From: an uncultured Bacteroidales bacterium
GTDB lineage: Bacteria > Bacteroidota > Bacteroidia > Bacteroidales > Tenuifilaceae
Reading direction: 5' to 3'
DNA length: 64,000 nucleotides
Assembly: GCA_937926785.1 (NCBI GenBank)
Contig: CALBBQ010000005.1
Coordinates: forward strand, 1 to 64,000
In this document: positions 49,197 to 58,513 of the stretch, one piece after another
Layout of the letters: each line of letters starts with the position of its first letter
How positions within the stretch are numbered: position 1 is the first letter of the stretch
The notes under the pieces: generated by a model
Database searches by the model: none
The model's input: the letters and a program-made list of their open reading frames with translations, nothing else
What the model was told of the DNA's origin: nothing
Program-made: the position numbers and the translations under genes

Positions 49197-50156
49197 TTAC
49201 TTTTCACCAAGTATAAGCCACGCTTCGCCTAAACCACGGAGGTAAAGTTTAGAAGGCACTCCTATTCCCTGCAGGTATTTACGTAGATCGCTAACAAAGG
49301 AACGGGTATCAACTGCGCGCTGGCGTCCTTTATCGTCGGTACGCATCATGGGAATTCGAACCTGCTCAAACTTCATGAAGTTTTCGGTGGCATCGGATAG
49401 GCTAAAGCGTCCCTCCACACAGTTATCGGCAAACCAATCCTCGATGATTTGAGAAAGTTCCTTCCCGTCACTACCCAATTCGGATTCGAGGTTTTCACCC
49501 CAGTTGGCCCAAACCTTAATCTGGACTTTCACCTCACGTCCTTTGGCAAACATATCCTCAAAGTGACGCATCAGGCCAGCATTGAAGTTATCCATGTGGC
49601 TAAGCACGGCCTCCTCAAGGAGTAGTTCCGGCGATGCAGCCGTTGATGGCTTACCCGCACCTGCGACCCCGGAAACCTGCTTTGCGGTGTAGGCATCAAG
49701 CCCTTTCAGGTTGAAAACTATGTACTTTTGCGGGCCCTGACGTTTCACCTCAAAATCAAGGTCCATGATGATGTCGGCCTTGGCAACACGCTTCAAAGCG
49801 TCTATAGGGCTCTCAGCCATTTCTGAACCACTTGATGAGCTGGTTAGCATGGACGACTCGGCCCTTTCCTGTTCAAGGTTCTTTAGCTCCTGCTCCAGGT
49901 CCTTTAGAGGGAAACCCCTATCGGCCATGATCTGTCCCATTTTGGTAATCACCAAACGTAAGTCGGGATCGCTCTGAAGTGCAGTTTTGTAATCGGGCAG
50001 AACCTGTTTCATGCCCTGGTTGCTGAACTCCATCTTATACCCACGGCTGATGCAGTACTGATCGCTGGGCACCACCATGATGATGGGTTTTTTGGCCTGC
50101 CCAAGCGCAAAAAGCGCCAGAGCAGCTGAAACGATAGTTAGTGTAAACCTTTTCAT
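49197..50156 (-). CDS. DUF6175-like exported protein
   Basis: KKPIIMVVPSDQYCISRGYKMEFSNQGMKQVLPDYKTALQSDPDLRLVITKMGQIMADRGFPLKDLEQELK. Start MKRFTL at 50156 preferred over 50171. Confidence 0.75.
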   Translation of the reverse strand: MKRFTLTIVSAALALFALGQAKKPIIMVVPSDQYCISRGYKMEFSNQGMKQVLPDYKTALQSDPDLRLVITKMGQIMADRGFPLKDLEQELKNLEQERAESSMLTSSSSGSEMAESPIDALKRVAKADIIMDLDFEVKRQGPQKYIVFNLKGLDAYTAKQVSGVAGAGKPSTAASPELLLEEAVLSHMDNFNAGLMRHFEDMFAKGREVKVQIKVWANWGENLESELGSDGKELSQIIEDWFADNCVEGRFSLSDATENFMKFEQVRIPMMRTDDKGRQRAVDTRSFVSDLRKYLQGIGVPSKLYLRGLGEAWLILGEK

Positions 50157-50170
50157 ATTATCCCCTTTCA

Positions 50171-50692
50171 TTAAAATCCAGCATCAAGGCGGCGAGCAAT
50201 TCCATCGGCTTCGAGCTGCTTACGAAGAGCATCGTACATCACCTGAACGTAGATGGCCACCTTGTAACCTTTTTTCATCTTAATCCTGTCTTCCCCCGAG
50301 GGGTCGGCGTCGTTGGTTACAGCAATGTACTGCAAAAACTTGCCACCAACTTCAAAGAACTTTTCAAAGTAATCGGCATGAATTTGCTCGGCGTTGGGCT
50401 GAGAGCAAATGGGAGGGGTTGGAGCCGAACCGGCACCACCGGGAAGCCCCTTGAATATGCAGGCTGCTACTGCAGCCTCCTTGGCATTCATAACGGCAGC
50501 TCCAACATCCTTTCCATACCCCCACACCTTGAACACCTTAGTACCATCCTGGCCAACTCCAACAGGCTCAATTTCGTAGTTATACTGGCTGTTCCATAAA
50601 ATTTTCCGCTCCTTGCGGGTTTGCGCGGTAGCCGGCAAAACCATTGCCAAGGCTAACACTGCAGCTGTAATTCCAATCAATACTTTTCTCAT
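50171..50692 (-). CDS. Exported protein (173 aa), possibly LPP20/FlgT-N-related
   Basis: Signal peptide MRKVLIGITAAVLALAMVLPATAQ; VWGYGKDVGAAVMNAKEAAVAACIFKGLP. Confidence 0.6.
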   Translation of the reverse strand: MRKVLIGITAAVLALAMVLPATAQTRKERKILWNSQYNYEIEPVGVGQDGTKVFKVWGYGKDVGAAVMNAKEAAVAACIFKGLPGGAGSAPTPPICSQPNAEQIHADYFEKFFEVGGKFLQYIAVTNDADPSGEDRIKMKKGYKVAIYVQVMYDALRKQLEADGIARRLDAGF

Positions 50693-50712
50693 AGATATAT
50701 TTCAATTTTAGG

Positions 50713-52356
50713 TTAAAACATAAACTTAATCCCAAACATGGTTGCCGTGCCCTTACGGTCAGGGAATACCTCGTCCCATTTATCTCCGGTATCGCCATTA
50801 TCATTCTCGGCATTACCGATGAATGAGTAAGATCCTATGCCTCCCATTAGCTGAACGTTATGTTTCAAATTTAGTGCCAAATTTGCACCGGCTTTCAGGT
50901 AGAGTACCTTTAGTGTACCGTTATCAAAATCGCTGTGGTTGGCTTGTTCCTGTCCTAGCCCAACATACGGACGGAGTTCAAGATTGCGGGTTAGCATGAA
51001 TCCCTTGGCTAAACCGGCACCGTAGTGCATGAATGCTATTCCATTGTAAGTAGAGATTCCATATAAGTTATAGTCCTTAACCTGAATACCACCCTCTCCA
51101 TATACGAATAGCGCCCTGATACCTACATAGCGTCCCATACGAAAATCGATACGTCCGTAAACTCCACCAACCTCTCCGGCTTCATAACCAACCAGGAGCT
51201 CACCTCCCAAATCGTTCTGCTGCCTTAACAAGTAACCCTCTCTAAGTTTACTTCCGGCTGTCTGGTAGAACTGGGAGGTGGGCATGTCGCCACGGGCAAC
51301 CTGGCGGTTATCGACTATCTTACTTGTAGCCCGGATTACACCTCTGAAGCGTGGTTCAACACTATTTGTTGTCTCATTGTACACGTACTCATAGGCAAAG
51401 TATCGGTGATCGCACTTTAGCCCTTCCTTCATACCAATTTTTGCTCGGATTGGTCTTACCTGGTGTATGGTGGTTTTCACCATGAATTCCTCATTGTTCA
51501 TCTCCAGGTAGTATAGGCTCTCATCGTATCCCTTTTGAACCAGCTCCTGTAGGAGCTGATCTTCAGTTTTCTGCTTAATTATCTTGCCCAGCTGTGTATC
51601 CTCGGTGGGCAAAGAGGCTTGAACGTAAACAGTGGTTTTGGTTACAAATGTGATGGGTATTTGAAGAGCTTCGTATTTTTTTATTTTCTCATTGCGAACT
51701 TCCGGTGAATCCTCGGGGTATATCCAGCAGTCATAAAGAGCATTCTGTACTTCTTCGTCATACTTAACCTTAAAGAGGTATCCATGTACCGTGGCTTTCC
51801 AACCCTTCATCTTTTCGATCTTGGCCTCTTTCATGGATTGTATGTTCTGGTAATCCAGAACCAGTATGTAGCTCTTTTCGATTAACCGGTTCCCGTAATC
51901 TTTAAGTATGTTATCGCCCAGCTTAGTGGCTTGTGCTTTGATGTAAGCAGCATCGGTTGCATTAAACATACCTCGGTCGAAAATCAGGTCAAGATCCATA
52001 GAGCCATCATCTTTCCTGTTATACCATTTATTCACGATGGCTTTTGATACTCCCTGTTGAAGCAGATAGGCTTCAATGGCCTTCTCTGCCTTAACTGATA
52101 AATCGGCCCTGGAAAAAGGGGCTTGAAAGACCAGACTGTTCAGATTGTTGTTGTAATATTTATCGGTGAAGGTTACCTTATCGAATTTTGCCTCAACCTC
52201 GGTAGCGTGATTTTCCCCCGGAAACTTCATATAGAATACGGTGATTGAGCTTCGATCGTAAGTTGATGGAATTTTCTTACCCTTTTCAATATCCTGAGCT
52301 AGCATTGCTATTACCGGCAATGTTAAAGCAACTATTAGCAGAAAGTATTTTTTCAT
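50713..52356 (-). CDS. Exported protein with C-terminal outer-membrane beta-barrel
   Basis: Signal peptide; C-terminal alternating pattern GELLVGYEAGEVGGVYGRIDFRMGRYVGIRALFVYGEGG...ATMFGIKFMF ending in Phe. Confidence 0.72.
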   Translation of the reverse strand: MKKYFLLIVALTLPVIAMLAQDIEKGKKIPSTYDRSSITVFYMKFPGENHATEVEAKFDKVTFTDKYYNNNLNSLVFQAPFSRADLSVKAEKAIEAYLLQQGVSKAIVNKWYNRKDDGSMDLDLIFDRGMFNATDAAYIKAQATKLGDNILKDYGNRLIEKSYILVLDYQNIQSMKEAKIEKMKGWKATVHGYLFKVKYDEEVQNALYDCWIYPEDSPEVRNEKIKKYEALQIPITFVTKTTVYVQASLPTEDTQLGKIIKQKTEDQLLQELVQKGYDESLYYLEMNNEEFMVKTTIHQVRPIRAKIGMKEGLKCDHRYFAYEYVYNETTNSVEPRFRGVIRATSKIVDNRQVARGDMPTSQFYQTAGSKLREGYLLRQQNDLGGELLVGYEAGEVGGVYGRIDFRMGRYVGIRALFVYGEGGIQVKDYNLYGISTYNGIAFMHYGAGLAKGFMLTRNLELRPYVGLGQEQANHSDFDNGTLKVLYLKAGANLALNLKHNVQLMGGIGSYSFIGNAENDNGDTGDKWDEVFPDRKGTATMFGIKFMF

Positions 52357-52506
52357 GGCTTTCTATGGTTTAGGTTTATTGATTAAAGTTACGGCAAATT
52401 TTTAATTGCAAAATTTTTTTTCCTAATATGTGCATAGGCTGGTCATAATAAATTGTTTGTTTGTATGCCGACAAACTAAATCAAACATAGGTCATTGCGT
52501 GTTAGT

Positions 52507-52541
52507 CAAAAAAAAAGGGTGATGCTATTTTATCACCCTTT
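52507..52541 (-). terminator. Rho-independent terminator
   Basis: Minus strand AAAGGGTGATAAAATAGCATCACCCTTTTTTTTT. Confidence 0.85.
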
Positions 52542-52549
52542 ATCTTTCT

Positions 52550-53962
52550 CTACCATGAGAGGCCGGCTGCTTTCACTATTTTTTTGGGAATATCCGTATT
52601 GTCGAGCAAGGGTATAAATAGCTCCTGCCCGGCACCTATGGCATAAACCGGAACAGGCTCCCCGGTATGAGAGCCCGAAGTCCAGCCAATGCCGGCATTT
52701 TCATTTATAATTTGAATCACAAGTTTCGAAATGGGGTCGGTTTCGCTGTATGTAGTTTTTTCGCCAGAGGTTTTCTTCGAACGAAAAACCTCTTCATAAG
52801 CTTTGCGCAGCGCAGCAGTTTCATCGGATGATAAGGTAATAGACTTTCCAAAGCCGGTGTAGGGTTCCAGGAAGCTTAGCATTTCGTCGAATGAAGCTTT
52901 TGGGTTATTAGCTTTAAAATCTACAATGAGTTTATGCAAGCGCTCCTTGGATGCTTTCTGAGAACTGAGTATCTGAGGATGGATGTCGTACTTATTACTT
53001 CGGTTGCCTATGGACAAACCACCGGTTTCATGATCGGCAGTAACCAGGATAAGCGTTTCGGTGGGATGCTTTTTGTAAAACTCAACGGCTACATCAACAG
53101 CTTTAGAGAAAGCCCGCACGTCATGAACTACCGTTGCACCATCGTTATCGTGGGCAGCCCAATCAATCTTACCCCCCTCCACCATAATAAAGAATCCGTT
53201 GGGGTTGTTCACTACCTCTATTGCTTTTCGGGTAATATCAGCCAAGCTGATGTCAGAGGTTGTACGATCAATCTCGTACTGAAGAGTGCTGCTGGGAGCA
53301 GGGTTCGGGGCAGAATATATTATTGATTTAGCACCAACCTGCACCAACGAATCGACTGCCGAAAGCGAAGAGGTAAATGAATAACCGTTTATCTTGCCCA
53401 GCTCATAAATACTCACTGAATTAGAATCACCCTTTTCGTTAAAGGGATCGAGAAAACCACCGGATGCAAAGAAATCGTAGTTAGATTTGAAGATGAAGCG
53501 AGCAATATCGTAGTAGCTGCTTCGGGAACCGGCATGAGCGTAAAACGCTGCAGGAGTAGCATGATCGATGCTAACGCTGGTAAGTACAGCTACCTTCCGA
53601 CCTTGCTCTTTAAAACGCTTTGCTATGCTGTACAGCGTATCGGTGTGGTTGGCATTCAGTCCAATGGTGTTGATGGATGTTTTTGAGCCGGTAGATAATG
53701 CAGTGCCGGCAGCGGCAGAGCAGGTAACATAGCGGTTGGCTGCAAATGTTGTTGATGATGATGCTACAGGAAACCTGGTAAAGTTAATACCCGCCGTATC
53801 GCTGAGCACGCTATCGGAATAGATTTGGGCCAAATTAACATGCGATGAACCCATGCCATCGCCAATGAATAGGAAAACATACTTTGCCTGAGGCTTGGGA
53901 GCCTGGCACCCCAATAATAGAGAAATCGCTATCAGAGGAATAAAGAAGAACCTTAATCTCAT
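52550..53962 (-). CDS. Alkaline phosphatase (lipoprotein)
   Basis: Lipobox LLLGC; YVFLFIGDGMGSSHVNLAQ, TCSAAAGTALSTGSKT, VTADHETGGLSIG, SGSHTGEPVPVYAIGAG. Confidence 0.94.
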   Translation of the reverse strand: MRLRFFFIPLIAISLLLGCQAPKPQAKYVFLFIGDGMGSSHVNLAQIYSDSVLSDTAGINFTRFPVASSSTTFAANRYVTCSAAAGTALSTGSKTSINTIGLNANHTDTLYSIAKRFKEQGRKVAVLTSVSIDHATPAAFYAHAGSRSSYYDIARFIFKSNYDFFASGGFLDPFNEKGDSNSVSIYELGKINGYSFTSSLSAVDSLVQVGAKSIIYSAPNPAPSSTLQYEIDRTTSDISLADITRKAIEVVNNPNGFFIMVEGGKIDWAAHDNDGATVVHDVRAFSKAVDVAVEFYKKHPTETLILVTADHETGGLSIGNRSNKYDIHPQILSSQKASKERLHKLIVDFKANNPKASFDEMLSFLEPYTGFGKSITLSSDETAALRKAYEEVFRSKKTSGEKTTYSETDPISKLVIQIINENAGIGWTSGSHTGEPVPVYAIGAGQELFIPLLDNTDIPKKIVKAAGLSW

Positions 53963-54064
53963 ATACGAAAAGTTTTAGTGTTTATTTAACTGCAGGGTTT
54001 GCTTTTCGAAAACAATATTAGAATAAACTTCTAACAAAATTTTTACCAAATTGTTAAGTTAAAA

Positions 54065-54090
54065 TGAAAGCTGCCTCAAAGGGCAGCTTT
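54065..54090 (-). terminator. Rho-independent terminator
   Basis: GAAAGCTGCCTCAAAGGGCAGCTTTC with T-rich minus-strand flank. Confidence 0.75.
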
Positions 54091-54115
54091 CATCATCAAA
54101 TATTGATAGGAACTA

Positions 54116-54580
54116 CTACTCAGCTTTTCGTGCAGCGTAAACAATTTTTAACGCACTTGCCTTACGAAGTTCCTGCTTCACATCGGTCACAATACCCATA
54201 CGCGTATCCTTGTCAACCTTGAGTGATGTAGTAAGCAAAGGTTTTTCTTCTTCTTTCAGAGCCTCACGCTCAGCGGCAATAAAGTCTCGGATATCGTCGA
54301 GGGTTTTAAAAGAATCGTTAAGCTGTATGCGGGGCTCTGTACCAAAAATTGCCTGTAGCTGCTTGGTAGGAGGCCCAATGTAGATGTACGACACCAGCGA
54401 TTTCTTCTCAAGCTTGTTCACCTCTGTAGCTTCAGGTAGCTGAGCTCTAACCATTAAGGTGGTTTCGCGCATGGTGGTGCTGACCATGAAGAAGAACAGA
54501 AGCATAAACACGATATCGGGAAGCGAAGCCGTAGAGATTTGCTGTAACTCTTTTTTGCCTTTACGTTCAAATTTTGCCAT
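54116..54580 (-). CDS. exbD: ExbD/TolR family biopolymer transporter
   Basis: QISTASLPDIVFMLLFFFMVSTTMRE TM signature. Confidence 0.88.
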   Translation of the reverse strand: MAKFERKGKKELQQISTASLPDIVFMLLFFFMVSTTMRETTLMVRAQLPEATEVNKLEKKSLVSYIYIGPPTKQLQAIFGTEPRIQLNDSFKTLDDIRDFIAAEREALKEEEKPLLTTSLKVDKDTRMGIVTDVKQELRKASALKIVYAARKAE

Positions 54581-54582
54581 GG

Positions 54583-55158
54583 CTACTTTCCTCCCACATT
54601 TTTAGGTTCAGCTTCGGAAATACGCATTGGAATTGCCTTGGAAATTACTTCCTGCTCATCCTTTGATAACTTGCCGTAGGGTTTACCATAAACGGACATG
54701 GAAAGGTCATTACGGAGCTCGTTATAGGCAGCAACCAGCTCGTTCTGCACTTTCATGTACATATCGTAAGAAGTACCACGGTCGTTTTGTAACGATACTA
54801 CACCCTTTGAAACACGATACATACCAAGCTTAGGGAGTTCTCTTTCTTCAAACTCTGCGAGGTTAGGATCGTTATTAGGATTCATGATGAATTCCTTAGT
54901 TTTCTCCTTCAGCATGCTAACCTCCATGGGTTCGCCACGAACCAGCAACCTATCGCTCTTGTTGATAAGCACGGTAAATATGTTACGGCGCTTCACCTCA
55001 ACGTCTTCCTGTTTTTGCTTTGGGTCGGGCATGGGGGGTAGCATCCTCGTCAGACCTGTATCAACGTTCATGGTTGTGGTCATGAGGAAGAAGATGAGCA
55101 GAAGGAAAGCAATGTCGGCTGTTGAACTGGCATTTACTTCTGGAACTTTTCTTGCCAT
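54583..55158 (-). CDS. exbD: ExbD/TolR family biopolymer transporter
   Basis: PEVNASSTADIAFLLLIFFLMTTTMNVDTGL TM signature. Confidence 0.88.
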   Translation of the reverse strand: MARKVPEVNASSTADIAFLLLIFFLMTTTMNVDTGLTRMLPPMPDPKQKQEDVEVKRRNIFTVLINKSDRLLVRGEPMEVSMLKEKTKEFIMNPNNDPNLAEFEERELPKLGMYRVSKGVVSLQNDRGTSYDMYMKVQNELVAAYNELRNDLSMSVYGKPYGKLSKDEQEVISKAIPMRISEAEPKNVGGK

Positions 55159-55214
55159 CTTTATAAAAGTGTTAGTGAGTTAGCCGGCCAAACCGGCTAA
55201 CCCATCAGTTTAAA

Positions 55215-55646
55215 CTACTTATGGAAAACACTGCGAATTCCAGTGTACACCATTAATAACAGAGCAAGGCCAAACATTAAGTAAGTAACGATAAGGCCAG
55301 TATCGCTGATCAACAAAATGGTAGGATTAGACAGGTTGGGATTCTGAGTGGGTGAAGGGATGGGTGTTGCATCGGCAAATATGTAACCAACAAAGAAAAG
55401 GATAACCACAGAACCTAATCCGACCAATGATTTTGCAGCATTCTTGGGGTTTCTGATAAAGAAATAAACAGGGAATAGCAGTGCAGAAATTGTCGCAACG
55501 GCAAAAAGAAGGTATGCCCAAAGGATAAAGGGTTGAACTGTATCGGTATTCTTTTCGCCAGAGAAAAAGAGCACTGTTAAAACAACAGAAACACCCATCA
55601 ATAGCCACGTTAGAACCTTGGTAAAGGTTGATGTTGAGCTATTCAT
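55215..55646 (-). CDS. Multi-TM protein of unknown function within the exb operon
   Basis: About four hydrophobic segments; lies between exbB and exbD genes. Confidence 0.75.
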   Translation of the reverse strand: MNSSTSTFTKVLTWLLMGVSVVLTVLFFSGEKNTDTVQPFILWAYLLFAVATISALLFPVYFFIRNPKNAAKSLVGLGSVVILFFVGYIFADATPIPSPTQNPNLSNPTILLISDTGLIVTYLMFGLALLLMVYTGIRSVFHK

Positions 55647-55652
55647 GGTCTA

Positions 55653-56444
55653 TTACTTTTTAAGGTTATACTTTACAAGAATATCTAGCAAACTAACGGA
55701 AGCATCCTCCATATCGTTGGTAATCCGGTCAATCTTTGAAAGCAGGTAGTTATAGAACACCTGAAGAATAATAGCAACGATAAGACCGAACACGGTAGTG
55801 ATAAGAGCAACCTTTATACCGCCAGCAACAAGCGACGGAGAAATGTCACCAGCAGCCTGAATGGCATCAAAAGCACCGATCATACCGATAACCGTACCCA
55901 TAAACCCTAACATAGGTGCAATGGCAATGAACAATGATATCCAGGTTAAACCACTCTCGAGTTGTCCCATCATAACGGATCCGTAGGTAACTATGGATTT
56001 TTCAACCACTTCAATACCCTCGTGAACGCGATCGAGTCCCTGATAAAAAATACTTGCAACAGGGCCGCGCGTGTTGCGGCATACCTCCTTAGCCGCTTCT
56101 ACGCCACCATTCTGAAGTGCATCCTCAATGTTTTTCAATAACTTCTTGGTGTTAGTACTGGCAAGGTTTAAGTAAATGATACGCTCAATAACTATAGCAA
56201 GACCAAAAATCAGGGTTAAAAGAATGGAAGCCATAAATTCAGGGCCACCCTCAATGAACTTGGTCTTGATAGCCTTGTGCAACGATTGCTCTTCAGCTGC
56301 AGGGGCCTGGCTCTGAACTGCATCCTGCTCCTGAACCATAGCTGAGTCAGGCTTAGCTTCGGCTTGATCCTGTGCTTTTACAAAGGTAGATGCTCCGAAC
56401 GAGAGCACACCCAATACTGCTACTAGTGTGAATAGCTTTTTCAT
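55653..56444 (-). CDS. exbB: MotA/TolQ/ExbB proton channel protein
   Basis: WISLFIAIAPMLGFMGTVIGMIGAFDAIQAAGDISPSLVAGGIKVALITTVFGLIVAI. Confidence 0.94.
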   Translation of the reverse strand: MKKLFTLVAVLGVLSFGASTFVKAQDQAEAKPDSAMVQEQDAVQSQAPAAEEQSLHKAIKTKFIEGGPEFMASILLTLIFGLAIVIERIIYLNLASTNTKKLLKNIEDALQNGGVEAAKEVCRNTRGPVASIFYQGLDRVHEGIEVVEKSIVTYGSVMMGQLESGLTWISLFIAIAPMLGFMGTVIGMIGAFDAIQAAGDISPSLVAGGIKVALITTVFGLIVAIILQVFYNYLLSKIDRITNDMEDASVSLLDILVKYNLKK

Positions 56445-56521
56445 GGTTTGATTGTCGTTTAATTATTACTAAGGGTTTGTTTTATTTGTTCTCAAAATTT
56501 AGTTAGACATTAAAAAGGCAG

Positions 56522-56609
56522 CGGAGAGAGAGGGATTCGAACCCTCGATACGCTTTTGGCGTATACACGCTCTCCAGGCGTGCGCCTTAGACCACTCGGC
56601 CATCTCTCC
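56522..56609 (-). tRNA. tRNA-Ser (anticodon GGA)
   Basis: Minus strand GGAGAGATGGCCGAGTGGTCTAAGGC...CACGC-CTGGAGA-GCGTG...GGTTCGAATCC...TCTCTCC-G; acceptor pairs, long variable arm, loop CTGGAGA. Confidence 0.96.
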
Positions 56610-56685
56610 AAAGTTAAGAAACATTAAAAAATGAACGCTCGAAACGTGGCGCAAATTACTAAAAAAATATTTAAAAAAACAATGA

Positions 56686-57723
56686 TTATTTCATGGTTAT
56701 TTCGCCGGCTATTGATTTTGCAAGTTCAGCAGCCAAAAGCCTACCTCGATACCCCTTACCTAACAAAAACATGAGCTTTGCTACCGCAGCCTCATAAGTT
56801 ATATCGGAACCACTTACCACGCCAATCTTTTTCAGGGCAAGGCCGTTCTCATACTTTTCCATATCAACCCCGCCTGCTTTACACTGGGTAACGTTGTAAA
56901 CCACTATATTATTGCTGATGGCCTTCCTCAGGAGGGAGAGAAACCATTTCTGGGTCAGAGCATTACCCGAACCATACGTTTCAAGAATCACGGCATGAAT
57001 TCCCTTGGTATTCAGTATAGCCTCCACCACGTTTGGTGTGATTCCGGGGAAAAGCTTTAGAACAGCAATGGACGAGTCCATGGTAGTATGCACCACTAAG
57101 TCCTGTTGCTGGGTGGGGTAATGAATAAACGGGAAGTTAAAACGTATGGATATCCCAGCCTCGGCAAGCGGGGGGTAATTATCGGAACGAAAAGCATTGA
57201 AGTGCTCAGCATTGTGCTTAGTTGTTCGGTTTCCGCGGTATAGGCGGTTCTCAAAAAAGATGGTAACCTCCGGTACCATGGCCTGATTATTTTGCCGTGC
57301 TGCGGCAATCTCAATGGCGCTAATGAGGTTCTCTTTCCCGTCGGTGCGGAGCATTCCAATGGGTAGCTGCGATCCTGTTAGCACCACTGGCTTTGTGAGA
57401 CCCTCAAGCATAAAACTTAGGGCCGATGCGGTAAACGACATGGTGTCGGTGCCATGGAGGATAACAAAACCATCGTACTTTGGGTAGCTATCTCTGATCA
57501 GTAGCGCCAATTTTACCCAGAAATCAGGTGTAATATCGGACGAATCGATAGGAGGATCGAAGGAGTAGGTGTTTAGCCGGTAGCCAAACTTTTTGAGTTC
57601 AGGCACCTCCTGCTCAATCTGTTCAAAATTAAAGGGCACTAGAGCCCCTGTTTCAGGATTCTGTTTCATCCCGATGGTACCGCCTGTGTAAATGATAAGT
57701 ATTGAAATATTTCCTGAACTCAT
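56686..57723 (-). CDS. ansA: Type I (cytoplasmic-type) asparaginase
   Basis: ILIIYTGGTIGMKQNPETGAL, VILHGTDTMSFTASALSFML, VLTGSQLPIGMLRTDGKENLISAIEIA. Confidence 0.94.
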   Translation of the reverse strand: MSSGNISILIIYTGGTIGMKQNPETGALVPFNFEQIEQEVPELKKFGYRLNTYSFDPPIDSSDITPDFWVKLALLIRDSYPKYDGFVILHGTDTMSFTASALSFMLEGLTKPVVLTGSQLPIGMLRTDGKENLISAIEIAAARQNNQAMVPEVTIFFENRLYRGNRTTKHNAEHFNAFRSDNYPPLAEAGISIRFNFPFIHYPTQQQDLVVHTTMDSSIAVLKLFPGITPNVVEAILNTKGIHAVILETYGSGNALTQKWFLSLLRKAISNNIVVYNVTQCKAGGVDMEKYENGLALKKIGVVSGSDITYEAAVAKLMFLLGKGYRGRLLAAELAKSIAGEITMK

Positions 57724-58496
57724 GTAATAGGAAGTTTGAACAGTTTAACGGCATTATCGGTGGTTTGTTTCGCAACATCCAAAACAGAAAGGTTTAACAC
57801 TTCGGCAACCTTAATGGCAACATAAATCAAGTTATAGCTTTCGTTCCGTTTGCCTCGCACCGGAACTGGCGATAGGTAAGGCGAATCCGTTTCCAAGATG
57901 ATTTTTCCCAAATCCATGGAGGGCAGAATATTGCTTACACCTCCATTCTTGTAGGTAACTATCCCCCCCACTCCCACCAAAAAGGTTTTGTACTCATCTA
58001 TATGCCTGTAGTCATCGAGAGTACCCGTAAAACTATGAAATACTCCATGGAGTGATGCATCAATTTCCTGATCAACTATCCGAAAGATTTCACTGAACGA
58101 ATTGCGGGAATGGATAACCACCGGTAGCCCATGCTTTTTTGCCAGGCGGAGCTGATGCCGAAAGGCTTCTTCCTGTTCAGATAAATGGGTTTTATCCCAG
58201 TACAAGTCAATACCAACTTCACCGATTCCCCAAAACTTTTCATGGGCAAGCATTTCCTCAACATGCCGAAGTTCTTTCTCAAAATTTTTGTTAACGGATG
58301 TTGGATGCAAGCCCATCAGAGGAAAGCATTGCGAATACCTACTGCTAACGGAAAGCAATCTTTCGGTTGAAGTAGAGTCGATATTTGGTAAAACATGATA
58401 GCGGATCCCTGCCTCGGCAGCACGTTTCAATACCTCTGAACGATCGGAATCGAACTCTTCGGAGAAGATATGGGAATGGGTATCAACTAGAATCAT
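57720..58496 (-). CDS. TatD family metal-dependent hydrolase
   Basis: LVDTHSHIFSEEFD, GIGEVGIDLYWD, GVFHSFTGTLDDYR, LETDSPYLSPVPVRGKRNES. Confidence 0.94.
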   Translation of the reverse strand: MILVDTHSHIFSEEFDSDRSEVLKRAAEAGIRYHVLPNIDSTSTERLLSVSSRYSQCFPLMGLHPTSVNKNFEKELRHVEEMLAHEKFWGIGEVGIDLYWDKTHLSEQEEAFRHQLRLAKKHGLPVVIHSRNSFSEIFRIVDQEIDASLHGVFHSFTGTLDDYRHIDEYKTFLVGVGGIVTYKNGGVSNILPSMDLGKIILETDSPYLSPVPVRGKRNESYNLIYVAIKVAEVLNLSVLDVAKQTTDNAVKLFKLPIT

Positions 58497-58513
58497 GGCT
58501 AAAAAGGAGTTGA

